Source: Cymbidium sinense (Eukaryota; Streptophyta; Magnoliopsida; Asparagales; Orchidaceae). Taken from it: a stretch of DNA of 64,000 bases. Positions 50,715-61,931 of the stretch are shown here, piece after piece. Both the position numbers and the translations under genes were made by a program. The stretch's first letter is position 1. The number at the start of each line of letters is the position of its first letter. Where the stretch lies: positions 153,147,834 to 153,211,833 of the forward strand of contig CM038217.1 of NCBI GenBank assembly GCA_021442155.1. The letters run 5' to 3'. Below the pieces are notes generated by a model. That model was not told the origin of the DNA. It saw nothing but the letters and a program-made list of their open reading frames with translations, and ran no database searches.

Positions 50715-52455
50715 TTGGAGGCTATTTGGTTTCTGTGGGAGATTTGTATCTACTCATTCTCATGAGAGTACAGTATTTTATTATTTTTTCCACTTAGTTT
50801 GCTTTGGAGAGAATATATTCATTACATTTCATTGAAGCAATTTGGATTGGTTAATTTTAGTGGAGATTTGCAGATTATCGCATACTCTCATGAGAGTACA
50901 TATTTGTTTAATCATTTATTTCCACTTGATTTAGCCTGTTTGGAGGGAATATGTTCATTACATTCCATTGGAAGTAATTTGGAGGCTGTTTGGTTAATTT
51001 TTATGGGAGATTTACATCTGTACTTTTTATTCTCTCATGAGAGTAAAGAGTATTTTTATCATTTTTTCTAGTTTCTTATGTCTGTTTGGAGGAAATATGT
51101 TCATTACATTTCATTATAAGCAATTTCGAGGCTGTTTGGTTAGTTTTTAGGGAAGATTTGCATCTGTACTCTCTGTACTCTCATGAGAGTACATAGCATT
51201 TTAATCATTTTTTCCGCTTTGCTTTGGATATAATATGTTCATTACCTTCCTTTTTAGCAATTTCTAGGCTGTTTGGTTAGTTTTTAGGGGAGATTTGCAT
51301 CTGTACTCTCTATACTCTCATGAGAGTATAGATTTTTTTATCATTTTTCTCCACTTGGTTTGGCTTGTTTGGAGGGAATATATTCTTTACATTCCATTGA
51401 AAATAATTTGGGAGGCTGTTTGGTTGATTTTTAGGATAATTTTGTTTCTGTACTCTCTGTACTCTCATGAGAATACATAGCATTTTTCTCATTTTTAAGC
51501 AGTTTCTTTGGCCTGTTTGGAGAAAATATGTTTATTATATTCCATTATAAGCAAATTGTAGTTTGGTTAGTTTTTGGATAGTTTTATATCAGATTCTCGT
51601 ACTCTCATGATAGTACATAGCATTTTTCTCATTTTTGACCAATTTCTTTGGCATGTTTGGAGGAAATATGTTCATTACATTCCATTATAAGTAATTTGGA
51701 GGCTGTTTGGTTAGTTTCTAGGGTAGTTTTGCATATGTACTTTATGTACTCTCATGAGAATACAAAGTAATTTTCTCATTTTTGAGTAGTTTCTTTGGCC
51801 TGTTTGGAGAAAATATGTTCATTACATTCCATTATAAGCAATTTGGAGGCTGTTTGGTTGATTTCTAGGAGAGTTTTATATCTGTATGCTCTATACTCTC
51901 ATGAGAGTACAAAACATTTTTCTCATTTTTGAGTAGTTTCTTTGGCCTGTTTGGAAAAAATATGTTCATTACATTTCATTATAAGTAGTTTGGAGGCAGT
52001 TTGGTTAGTTTTGTAGGGGAGTTTTGCATCTGTACTCTCAATACTCTCATGAGAGTATATAGCATTTTTCTCATTTTTGAGCAATTTCTTTGGCCTGTTT
52101 GGAGGAAATATGTTCATTACATTCCATTATAAGTAATTTGGAGGCTATTTTGTTAGTTTGAGTTTTGCATCTATACTCTCTGTACTCTCATGAGAGTACA
52201 GAGCATTTTTCTCATTTTTTTACTAGGTTTGGTCTGTTTGGAGGGAATATGTTCATTACATTCCATTATAATTAATTTAGTGGCTGATTGGTTAGTTTTC
52301 ATGTGAGTTTTGCATCTGTACTCTCATGAGAGTACAGAGCTTTTTCTCATTTATTCCCACTTTGTTTGAGCTGTTTAGAGGAAATATGTTCACTACCTTA
52401 TATTTGAATTAATTTGGAGTCTGATTGATTGGTTTTAGAGGCAGTTTGGCATGTC
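50715..52455. repeat. Tandem array: 12 units of about 143 bp, each with a 16-bp palindrome
   Basis: Each unit has GGAGGCTGTTTGGTTAGTTT, GCATCTGTACTCT, the palindrome TACTCTCATGAGAGTA, CATTTTTCTCATTTTTGAG, then GGCCTGTTTGGAGGAAATAT and GTTCATTACATTCCATTATA. Palindromes centre near 50,760, 50,890, 51,035, 51,182, 51,320, 51,468, 51,608, 51,753, 51,900, 52,048, 52,190 and 52,326, so the spacing is 130-150 bp. GGAATATGTTCATTACATTCC-like parts form a second, imperfect inverted repeat in many units. The array ends about 200 bp before a transposon-associated gene remnant. Short open frames across it are repeat artefacts. Confidence 0.92.
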
Positions 52456-52639
52456 TACTCTCTAGGACTCCATTGTGCTGATAATGTTCTCATTAATTGA
52501 CTTTTTATGAAGTGTACAATGTATGGGAAAATGATAACTTCGAGATGCAGGCCTACCACCGTTAGAATGGTGTTCAATAATATTGCAGCATGCTTTACGA
52601 AGTCATTCATATTTTAAAGAGGCTTCATTTGCATCAATT

Positions 52640-54750
52640 TACTAGACTCCATGGAATTCAGCAAGACTCATTTGCCATCAATCCTTTGGGATATATAAGC
52701 AAACATTCTTTCTGGGTGGCCAGTGCATTCCTTTCACCCCCGATGAAGTTGCAATAATTGTAGGGATGCTAAACAGAGGGGAGAAGGTCTTATGGCAGAA
52801 ATTCTCTCTGTCGCAGTTTAGCTTAGTGGACTATAAGAATAAACTTGAGAATTTGGATCGTTCGTTGCCTGTGGCATAATTTGTGCAGTTTTATATATGT
52901 TTTCTACTTTCAAATCTTTTTTTTTATATATCACAACTATAGGGTGACATCAGAATTGATTGCCTATGCCGATGACATAGATAAATTTGCTGAATACAAT
53001 TGGGCAGAGGCCATTTGGGCCTTTCTGGTTTCACAATTTGATGGTATTACATCAAAGATTCAGACACGAAAGGCAACCGGGTACATGAGTGGCTTTGTCA
53101 CTCTTCTTATGGTATATTCTATATCTTCAGTTATGTATTATTTGATGCATTGAAGTTAACTTATATAAATATTCAATGTAGATCTGGGTGGTTGAGCACA
53201 TAAGCATCAAAAGGCCGACATTTCCATCTTCAAAGCCACGTATGTTGCGATGGCCAAAAATAAAGTTTGCAGACGATGCTTTCACTAGTTTGGGAGGACA
53301 CCGGCAACACATAATAATATCACTTAGTTCATATAATAATGTATTTATTTATATTATAATTCATCATAATTTCTTATCAGTTTAACACGGGTTTGCCTTT
53401 CATTGAGGACATATTAGAAGAGGAGACCTGGCTCCTTGAATCATTGTCCCCTACCCAACATACAACTCTTGTTGAGCCCGATTGCAGTCCCATTCTAAGT
53501 CCACTAAGTGTAGCCCCCACTGAATCTCCATATGTCTCTCTTGATATTCTCCCCCTTCTAGTGTATCTACTGCCTCTACTACTACCCCATGAAGGCTTTA
53601 CGGTGGAGATGATGCTTGCAGGTTTCAGGGCCTTGAAAGATATTGTCATCTTTTTAAGCAACAATGAGAGAGAGAGAGAGAGAGAATGGATGGAATTGAT
53701 TTGAGGGTAACTACTATTAAGATGGTGGTTGCTGGGTAGTAGGGTCCTATCATCCCTAGCATGGGAGAAGCTCCTATGGAGGCGACCATGGGGAATTTCT
53801 TGAGGAGGCAGTCACAGGGGCAGCACCTATGGAGGCTACCACAGGAGCTTCCCATGTGGAGGCTACCACAGGGGAGTCTCCTGTGGAGGCAACTATAGTG
53901 GCTACCCCTATGGAGACTTCCACTTGGGAAGCCCCTGTGGTAGAGGCTACCACAGGGGAGGCTCCTGTGGTTGCTACCATACGGACTTCCTGTGGAGGCT
54001 TCCACTAGGGAAGCCCTTGTGGAGGCTTCCACTAGGGAAACCCCTATGGAGGCCACCATAGGAGAAGCTCTTGTGGAGGCTTCCACTACACACGAAGATG
54101 TTGCAAAGCCTTTACTCGATAATATTGAGCATGGTGTGAAGGCCCGGCAGATGAGGAAGAGAAAAGCTATATCTTCCCCTTCACACACACTTACAGGAAG
54201 TCACGGTGCAGAATAAATCTTATGGTAGCCTCCACTCAGGATGAGTAGCCGGTAGAAGAGGTATTATGTTACTTTCTTTTAATTTGACATAATAGTAACT
54301 AATTTCACTAAATTTTTTTATAGGTGTGCGAAGATGCGCCAATAACTGTAGTTGAACCACAGACTGCTATCATCGTGATTGAGGAGCATCAGTCGGAGGT
54401 TTGCATCATCTCAGCAGATCGATCCTTAATTCACAGTTAATCTAGCTCTTCATCACTAACTTTTGACGTCACTAATTTCCTTGCAGCCAGTTGAGGCACA
54501 TCATGTTGTTGACTTCTCATCCAGAGATGTCCTACCTAAGCCGATGGTGTAGCTTATTAACATGTCGTGCACTCGATTCAAGGACAAGTAAGTCATTCTT
54601 TATTCAACTCCTTCTTCATACATAAGATAACCTATTTATTTAATTAAGCTCGCTTTCAAATATTTCTCACATGCAGGGGTGATATAGTTTTCACGACTCA
54701 GAATATCATCATTGCGCGAGGGTAGATCGATAAGTTGCCGATAGATCAAG
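52640..54750 (+). pseudogene. Plant mobile domain/DUF1985-type (Ulp1-transposon family) gene remnant
   Basis: The first block (about 52,703-52,880) reads F-F-L-G-G-Q-C-I-P-F-T-P-D-E-V-A-I-I-V-G then L-N-R-G-E. It resembles the F-x-I-G-G-x-x-L-x-F-T-x-E-D-V-A-L-I-T-G-L-P-N-R-G signature of the plant mobile domain. A second block (about 52,944-53,111) has Y-N-W-A-E-A-I-W-A-F-L. It ends at a GT donor and continues after an acceptor at 53,182 with I-W-V-V-E-H-I and L-R-W-P-K-I-K-F, typical of DUF1985-like proteins carried by MULE/CACTA elements, often with a Ulp1-type SUMO protease. No Ulp1 catalytic domain is visible before the sequence gap. Stops after the first block and a frame change in the later repeat suggest decay, but the splice sites look intact. 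I could not define the transposon ends. Confidence 0.6.
53758..54090 (+). repeat. 27-bp coding minisatellite (nonapeptide repeat)
   Basis: About 12 imperfect 27-bp units of the type GTGGAGGCTTCCACTAGGGA plus 7 bases encode (V/M)-E-A-(S/T)-(T/I)-(R/G)-E-(A/T)-(P/L). The units at 53,990-54,090 are in one frame; those at 53,780-53,985 read best in another frame. One or more single-base changes therefore interrupt the run. It lies between the DUF1985-like blocks and a basic tail (R-K-R-K-A at about 54,160). Confidence 0.8.
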
Positions 54751-54754
54751 ACCT

Positions 54755-54854
54755 NNNNNNNNNNNNNNNNNNNNNNNNNNNNNNNNNNNNNNNNNNNNNN
54801 NNNNNNNNNNNNNNNNNNNNNNNNNNNNNNNNNNNNNNNNNNNNNNNNNNNNNN
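54755..54854. other. Assembly gap (100 N)
   Basis: Exactly 100 Ns, a conventional placeholder for a gap of unknown size. It separates the mobile-domain remnant from the B3 gene region, so distance and orientation across it are not certain. Confidence 1.
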
Positions 54855-57075
54855 GAACAATTATTATCAATCAGAGTGTCTTTATCACTCCAAGATAAAA
54901 GACACCGGTATTTTACATAATAATAGACATAAATCAAACAAAAATAATAACTAAAAATTATAATTCAAGGGCTCACCATCCAAATCAAGCCCCAACTAAA
55001 AAAGACAAATTCTTCAAGCATTTTTTTTCTATGATAGGTACAATCATTATTAGTCGTGAGTATCTTTATTATTCCAAGATAAAAGACACTTAGAAATTTT
55101 ATACAATAACAAACATGAATAAATCGAAAATCATAACCAAAGAAAACTCCATTCAAATCTAATCTATATAAAAATAATAAAATAATTTAAACAAATAAAA
55201 AAAACTCAAGCAACTACTAGCCGCTTCATACTCAAAATGGGCACATGTTCATCACCTCATAAATTTCTCAATAATGGTAATTTTAAATTTGACCAAAGTT
55301 CGCAAATAATTAATATCATATCTAGTGTATATATATTATAACACTAAAAAATTTCACACTTATAAAAAGACAGAATGCCTCCAATCGTATGATAGTGTCA
55401 TTATATTACAAGTATAACCTAATCATAAATATTCCCAATGGTTAAGTCTATGATTTGTGAGCCATAAAGAGCACTCAATAGAATATGAAACACTCTATTA
55501 ATTAAGGCTGACCTTAAGTAGCCCTTTTTGATAAATTTCCTCCCAAGTCTAATAGATCTCTTTATACGACATAACCCATAACTACATACAAAGATCTTTC
55601 AAATAGCATGAGCCACCCACATTTGTTGACAAAGGAAATCAAAATTTAGAAAAACTCAAGATGACAAATCATGGGATCTTAATTAGTTTTTATCATCATT
55701 ACTTTAAATCAATAATGGTATACTGTTTCCTTAAATACAAACTATTTCTACTAAAAGTTAAGTTTTATAAAATCTATAAGCTATCCTTCATCAAAAATTT
55801 TTTTCTCATGATTGAGAAAGGTAATTAATTAATCATAAGGGCTCACATCTATGAAATACTGAAACAATATTATAAAGTGCTCGTAGAAGAGATAAAATAG
55901 TTTTGTAGTACATATTTAATATCCACTCTACAAATTCAACTCAAAATCACTCAAATATCAAGAATTTTCACATCCTTTTCGGCTTTGAAAAGCGCACATG
56001 GACTCAATGGGTGACTCCACCTTTTAAACAATTTTGGAGTGTAAGGACTTGAAACAAAGCAACATTTTTCAAAGCCAAACTTTCACTTTCCCAAAGACTT
56101 TCCCTATATAATATTTTAACTATCCAGAGTTAATATTAGATATATTAGACTATAATTTCCCATGGGCACAAGACACTAGTAAAACTTCTACTTTAAGTTA
56201 TTTGACACCTTCATTACAACAATTATCATTTTTGTTGAATTAGATAACCAAAGTCATATGCAAACTTATTAAGTTTGAGGGGAAAAATAAATGAATGATA
56301 TTTTATGGATAACTTACTATTGCTTTTCATAAGTATTAGCAATTTTATATTGTTTGAAAGCAGCTAACTTTTCATGTTAATTTAAAAAAAAGAATAAATT
56401 CCAAAATAATCTCCTGACTATTCATGTGTGGTTAATTTAATCTTAGAGTATCATATTTCTAAAATTTAGTCTTTTTATTATACCAAATTAATCCAAATTG
56501 ATTCATCGAGAACTAAATTTGAAGCAATATTGTATAGTCTATAGACTAAATTGGGATTGATTTTGCATAATGATTTTTACATGAGGGAGCATTTTGAATT
56601 AATTTAGTATAGTTAAGAGATTAAATTGAAGAAATGTGATACTCTAACACTAAATTGGTCATATATATAAAGTTAAGAAAATATTTTGAATTTTATTTCT
56701 TTGAAAAAATCACTAAAGATATCCATGAACAATTCTATAGAACATAGTATGTAAAAAAATAGACTTCTAGCATTTTTAGTAAATGGCTGATTAGATTAGA
56801 TATGTGAGACAAAATTTTGTCTACCTTCATAGCACATTTCACAAAGTACATGGTAATTTCATAGTTAGCTTTAATGTAGAAGAGATTATTATATGAGTTG
56901 TGCATGAGGTGAGCAAGACAAATAAGAAACTTTTTAAAACCAAAAAAGAATGGACTTAATCCAAATGGCGTAGGAAAGACTAAAGTGGAGCACATGCTAG
57001 ATATGAGTACTCAAGGATAATACAATTAGTTAGCTCGCTATTAAGAGGATGCACAACATGGTTGAAAATAAGATT
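54855..57075. other. AT-rich sequence downstream of the B3 exons, no gene seen
   Basis: A block of about 90 bp is repeated near 54,860-54,960 and 55,035-55,145, sharing CAAGATAAAAGACAC followed by ATTTTA and ATAACTAAA/ATAACCAAA-type words. A MITE-like element is at 56,390-56,710 (separate entry). I looked here for the expected last exon of the B3 gene and did not find it. Confidence 0.4.
56390..56710. mobile_element. MITE-like inverted-repeat element, copy 1
   Basis: The left end, with CTTAGAGTATCATATTTCTA and AAATTTAGTC, is the inverse of the right end, with GAAATGTGATACTCTAACAC and TAAATTGG. Outer parts, TTCCAAAATAATCTCC on the left and AATATTTTGAATTTTATT on the right, also pair imperfectly. 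There is no coding capacity. The same terminal sequence recurs at 58,195-58,440. Confidence 0.6.
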
Positions 57076-57102
57076 TCAAGAAACAAGTGAAATGAATGAT
57101 AC

Positions 57103-59082
57103 CTTAAATCTGGTTAGTCCAATCAACTTAAACACTAAGGCATCTCCATCTTCCAATTTATGGTCCACTGCAAAGCTTCTCCACCCACCACTAAGGCCAG
57201 TGCGCCTACCAATATAGATGGCTTCATGTTCTTCACCCTCTTCATCTTCTAAAATCATTTTTGTCTCGCGGAGAGGAAGATGGTCCCTGCAAAACTTTGT
57301 TGGTAGACCCTTGAAGACAAAAGAAGTTATCTTCAGCATGTTATAGAACAGCAATACAATCAGTATCAAATGAATGCATACGTACAAGCCAAAAACAACT
57401 GGACACGTGCGAGCGAAGCATCAATTTAACAAATGAGGGTGTGATCGACAGCTGGTTTAGAAGCATCTCTGCTCTCTTCTGAGCAAGAACTTTTTCTTCA
57501 TAAGAAGCTATTCTTCCAGTATATTCTCTTCCAATGGGTTCACTCCTAGAACTTCAATTGGAATAAAATATAGTACACCATTAACAGAAGAAATAAATAT
57601 CAACAAAGAAAATGTTTCAAGATAAAGCTATTACCTCCTGAGACCGTGTAATCTCCTATTGCCAGAATCCACAACCTGATGCAAACTTTCAAGCATTTCA
57701 GTGGTCTGATTTGCCTTTCTTGTAAATAGAACTCAGCAAAGTAAATAAATCTAATAAAAGACACTCAGATGCATCAAGTTCTTTGGTGGTAACAAGCAGT
57801 CAAGGAATTCAGTCATATTGCTCGTCTTTCCAATGCAAACTTATAAATATCAGGCTTTATAGTTAGAAGTGGAAAAAAAAAATTTTAATCAGTGAATTGA
57901 AAAATGAGATACATTATTGAACTATGATGAGTTTAGCAATGGGTTAAAAAAAAAAATTTCCCTAAAACGTGAACTGTAAAATATAATATTGTGGGTGTTT
58001 CTTACAAGGACAAGAACCATCTCTAAGTTAAGGAAGCAATAAGGCTAAGCTCTTTGTTTTCTACTTCCTGAATTGTTAAATCAGTGGGCCGTCTCCTTAC
58101 TTTAAGAAAATGCAAAGGTGTGTCTCCATCTCTTCACCACCACACAAACACACACATAAAGCCCGTTAAGCAGTTATGTGCAAATAAACACATACATCAT
58201 ATATGGCCAAATTAGTCTCGAAGTATCATATTTCTTAAATTTAGTCCATCAACTATACAAAATTGATAAAAAATTGGTCCATTAGGTGCTAACTTGAGAT
58301 CAATTTTGTATAGTCACAAGACAAAATTACGATCAATTTTGTGTGGTTGAAAGACTAGATTTGAAAAGTATGATACTCTAAGACTAAAGTGGCCACACAC
58401 ATAATCTGGGGAGGGATTATTTTGAGATTTAATCTAATATGTATGCATGTATGTATGTAATTTTGTATAGTTAAGAGACAAAATTACAATCAAGTTTGTG
58501 CAATCAAAAGATTAGATTTGAAAATTTTGATACTCTAGGGCTAAAGTGCCACACACATAATCGAGGGAGGATTATTTTGAAATTTAATCTAATACATATG
58601 TGTTTGCGTGAGGAATTATTTTGAAATTTAATCTAATATGTGTGCGTGCGTGCCTGTGTACATGCGTGATTGAGTGTGCATGCATATATGTGCATGTGTG
58701 CATGTGAAGGTCATATTGTTAATTTTATCCCAACATCAAAGTTACCTGTAGATAAAAGATTTCATCAATTTTCATACTATTTTAACCATTCATCAAGCAT
58801 GCAAGAAATGTTTTCATAAAAGCAATATCCCCGCAACCCCAAAGAATTTGAAAAATATGTTTGTATTACCCTTGCCCCAAAAAAAGTCTAAATTCACCAT
58901 TGAATATGATTAAGTCATGTATCTAATTTCAACTGAATCGAAAGCCTCTATGCTTGATGAAACTGAAGGTGTCCATTAGAAAAAATTGCATGCAGCCGAT
59001 TGAACACCAAAAGATAATAACAAGTCTTAAAAATAATATTGACACCAACTTCAATAATTAAGAAAATGAATGCTTTTAAATT

Positions 59083-59122
<40 letters not shown>

Positions 59123-61931
59123 GCACATACATACATAATGTTGGGAGCCATTTCCAACATTCTAACTAACCCTAGGGCACAAAATGCCACCTAGCCTGAC
59201 TCCAAGCCCACCCTCAACCTCAGTGGGCATCCAAATAAAACCCAAAATACACATGCATGCACTCACACTAATATTATTTAAAGCAAAATATATTAAATAG
59301 TAAATAAAATGAGTACAACTAGGGCATTTACAAAAAAAAAACACACAAAAGTTACAAAATATTCATTTATATCATCTGGCTTGAAGCCTAGTGAAAAAAG
59401 GTGACTATCAATATAATACAAAAAAAAACATAAAACTCTTACCACCAAAGAGTCAACACACTAAATGTTCCAACCAAAACTAGAAACTTGCAAAGTAATC
59501 ATCATTGTGGTCACTAGTAGAATAAGGTTGAGCCATTTCAATAACTTACAAAATATTCTAGTAGATAATATTAGCAGTTGATGAAGTGACTAACACTAGA
59601 AAGATAGCAAGAATAGGAGCATCAATCACAATTTCTAGAAAATGATTTAAATTTGTCTCCAAATTTTGGGAAGAAAACTAGGCAGGCTAGAGGGAGGTCT
59701 TCCACCAACAGAGTAGGAAGATCATTATGAGCATCAGGTTGAAAGTCCGCCTAAAATTTAGGATTCCTCAGCTCAAGATAAGCCTTGAAATATTTAAATA
59801 ATTTATGCCCAAAAATATGATAAGAGGAGCATCAAGATAGAATGCATCCAAATTCCACCTTCTATCAATAATCTAGCAACTGAGACGTAATCCATATCTC
59901 CTTACAAAAAAGGATTGTGCTGTTCAATTCCATTAAGACTAGCCACAAATGGCCTAGAACAAAGAGTTGCCGTAGCATCCATCTATAAAGGTTTTCCAAA
60001 GATAGAAGCCAAAGAGAATAATGTAGATTGGTTGAAGTAGTACAAAATAAGTCATAGAAATGAGATCCAAAGGGAGTGACAAGAGACTCCACAGAATGAC
60101 CTCCTTGTTAAGCTGACCCATAGAAAATTGAGAGAGTAAGAGCCTTAGCCAGCACAAAAATCTCCTCAGAAACGAGGAGAGTAAGCTTGCCTAAAAATTG
60201 AAGACTATTTATGTCATTGGGTTATTACATCTTGTTAGAAGAAGAAAAGGAGAATTGTTAAAAGGAAAGAGAGGATTTGCAACATTTGAATCTCGAACAA
60301 CATTTGCAAAATTGAGGCTGAAGAGTTGAAACCAACGGAATAGGAGCAGCCTCGACAAGAACATGGGCTGCCTGAGAAGGAGGCGGCAACCGCATAAGGG
60401 GTCAACCAAAGCACCGAGAGAGGTCATTGTAAGAGAAGCAAATAGAAAAGTCTCTAATGTAGCAATAAATGCAAATGGTCCACCAATATTGATCAATGGA
60501 AGGGAGCAAGCACGACGACGATAGATAGAGGAGCAAAAATTTACCATCGGTGAGAGAGCAGAAGAGGACAGTATGATGAGGGCATCCCTAGGTTCCAAAT
60601 GGGCCGGTTGCGAATGAGATGCCAACACCATGAAGTAGCATTGATGCTAAAGACAACCCACAGACTCGGCAGCAACAAGTCAGCCATAACGCCGACAACC
60701 ACCCGGCCGCAAAATGTCTGCGAGGACGTGCTCACGGAAAGGCGACATCAAGATGTCGCCCACGGGAGGCACCCGAGATCCACGTGCTGGAGACGGATGC
60801 GACGAGAGACGCCTGCCCGATTGCGCGAGAAACAAACACCAAGTTGGGACGACAATGCTAGGGCTTGGTAGAGAGCCACGTGAACAAGAACACATGCATG
60901 AGAGCTAGCGCAAAAGGCTCAGCGCCCGCTCAATGCGTGGCACTCATCATTAGTGTACCATTAAAAGATAGGGAGCAGTGTGATACAACCTTGGAACATT
61001 GAAAAAATGGTTGTTAGAATTGTAATGAAATAAACAAAGTAGAAAAGCGCACTAAAAGCAGAATCTGAGAAGTCAAAATAACTATTATTCAGCATTTATG
61101 AGATAAAATACCCCACCATGAGAAATGCTTCACGTAAACTTTTACTCATATTGGAACAGCAATTACGTACATCATCACAATAAGAAGGGGCTTCCTTCTG
61201 CATTCTTGATGAGCGCCTCAACTCTGAAGTCTCAAGCAACTTCTTTGCCTTGAAACTCGTATGGATTTTCTGCAAAAAAAGAGGTTTTGATGATTACAGA
61301 AAACTCTTATCATTGATTTTACAATAGATTCGTTAGGAAACATTTCAGATTATTCTTGCTTCAATAAAGTTGGAACAGTGAAGCTAGAAACGGTATAATT
61401 AAATGGATCCATAAGCTCATATTCTTCCATGAACAATTACGATGTCAGTCTTGTGATTAATAAATCTGCAGTTAAATCATGTGAAATTTTTCTCTAATTG
61501 AAAGCACATGCTGCAGGGAACACTTAAAAGCCATTTTGCCTGGGATGAGTTCAATGGTACAGAAACCAAACCGTTCATCTAATTCAAAATTTAATAAGGT
61601 TAGTGCATAATGATATAAAGTAAAGGAATTCAAAATTTAATTTAAGGTATTCAAATATGAGAAACAATATCAGAAAATGAAAACGCAATGAGATGTGGAG
61701 ACATCGATTGTTTTCCTAGTTATATTTGGAGAAATATTCTCATTCGATGACTGGAGATTTATAAAAATTATAAAATTAAGATAAAAACAGAGTTTTGTTT
61801 ATGTAATGAAAAGGCGTAGTCAATACCAGCATATATACAAAAAAACAAGAGGATTATTAGCTTACCAATTGCTTAGACTCCCTCTTTGCAACTTCAAGAA
61901 GGCTTTTTGAGATCTTTGCAATTCCAAGGTC
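57103..61931 (-). CDS. B3 DNA-binding domain protein gene (partial, five exons seen)
   Basis: Exons in transcript order are 61931-61866, 61269-61171, 57714-57635, 57551-57386 and 57309-57103. They join in one frame for 206 codons. The third acceptor (57,714) was chosen because it alone keeps phase. Exon 1 seen here encodes L-G-I-A-K-I-S-K-S-L-L; exon 2 has L-R-R-S-S-R and exon 4 has R-E-Y-T-G-R-I-A-S-Y-E-E, then S-F-V-K and S-H-V-S-S-C-F-W-L; exon 5 starts G-L-P-T-K-F-C and has T-G-L-S-G-G-W-R-S-F-A and L-E-D-G-D-A-L-V-F. This is the B3 domain of the plant group typified, from memory, by Arabidopsis At3g19184/At5g42700, presumed nuclear DNA-binding proteins. The initiator exon is probably beyond 64,000. 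The usual last exon (after F-K) is not seen. Reading on into the intron gives nine codons and a TGA at 57,076-57,078, a possible shortened end. Confidence 0.85.
58195..58440. mobile_element. MITE-like inverted-repeat element, copy 2, in B3 intron
   Basis: The left arm TGGCCAAATTAGTCTCGAAG, then TATCATATTTCTTAAATTTA, pairs with the right arm near 58,345-58,405 (TTTGAAAAGTATGATACTCT, then AAGACTAAAGTGGCCA). The outer part GGATTATTTTGAGATTTAAT is present only on the right, so the left end is shortened. A partial duplicate of the right half follows at 58,460-58,640. Confidence 0.65.
59080..59120. repeat. (TA)n microsatellite
   Basis: A TA tract followed by ATGCACATACATACATA, at the left edge of the unidentified insertion in the B3 intron. 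Confidence 0.9.
59130..60960 (-). mobile_element. Unidentified insertion-like block in B3 intron
   Basis: This stretch differs from the surrounding AT-rich intron. Its right part (60,400-60,930) is markedly GC-rich with CpG-bearing sequence, and its left end meets a TA/ACAT microsatellite. Minus-strand frames at 60,631-60,209 (140 codons) and 60,895-60,680 show no domain I know. A minus-strand element with a GC-rich 5' end and a simple-repeat 3' end would suit a short non-LTR retroelement, but there is no reverse transcriptase and I could not find a target-site duplication. Confidence 0.35.

Noticed and set aside
53646..54188. 180-codon minus-strand frame
   Set aside because: It is the antisense translation of the 27-bp minisatellite. 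The plus-strand reading agrees with the neighbouring mobile-domain gene.
56735..56995. Possible last exon of the B3 gene
   Set aside because: The translation has none of the expected C-terminal B3 strand and no fitting acceptor in phase.
60209..60908. Several overlapping frames of 64-140 codons on both strands
   Set aside because: There is no known domain. The frames follow from locally high GC content within an intron insertion.
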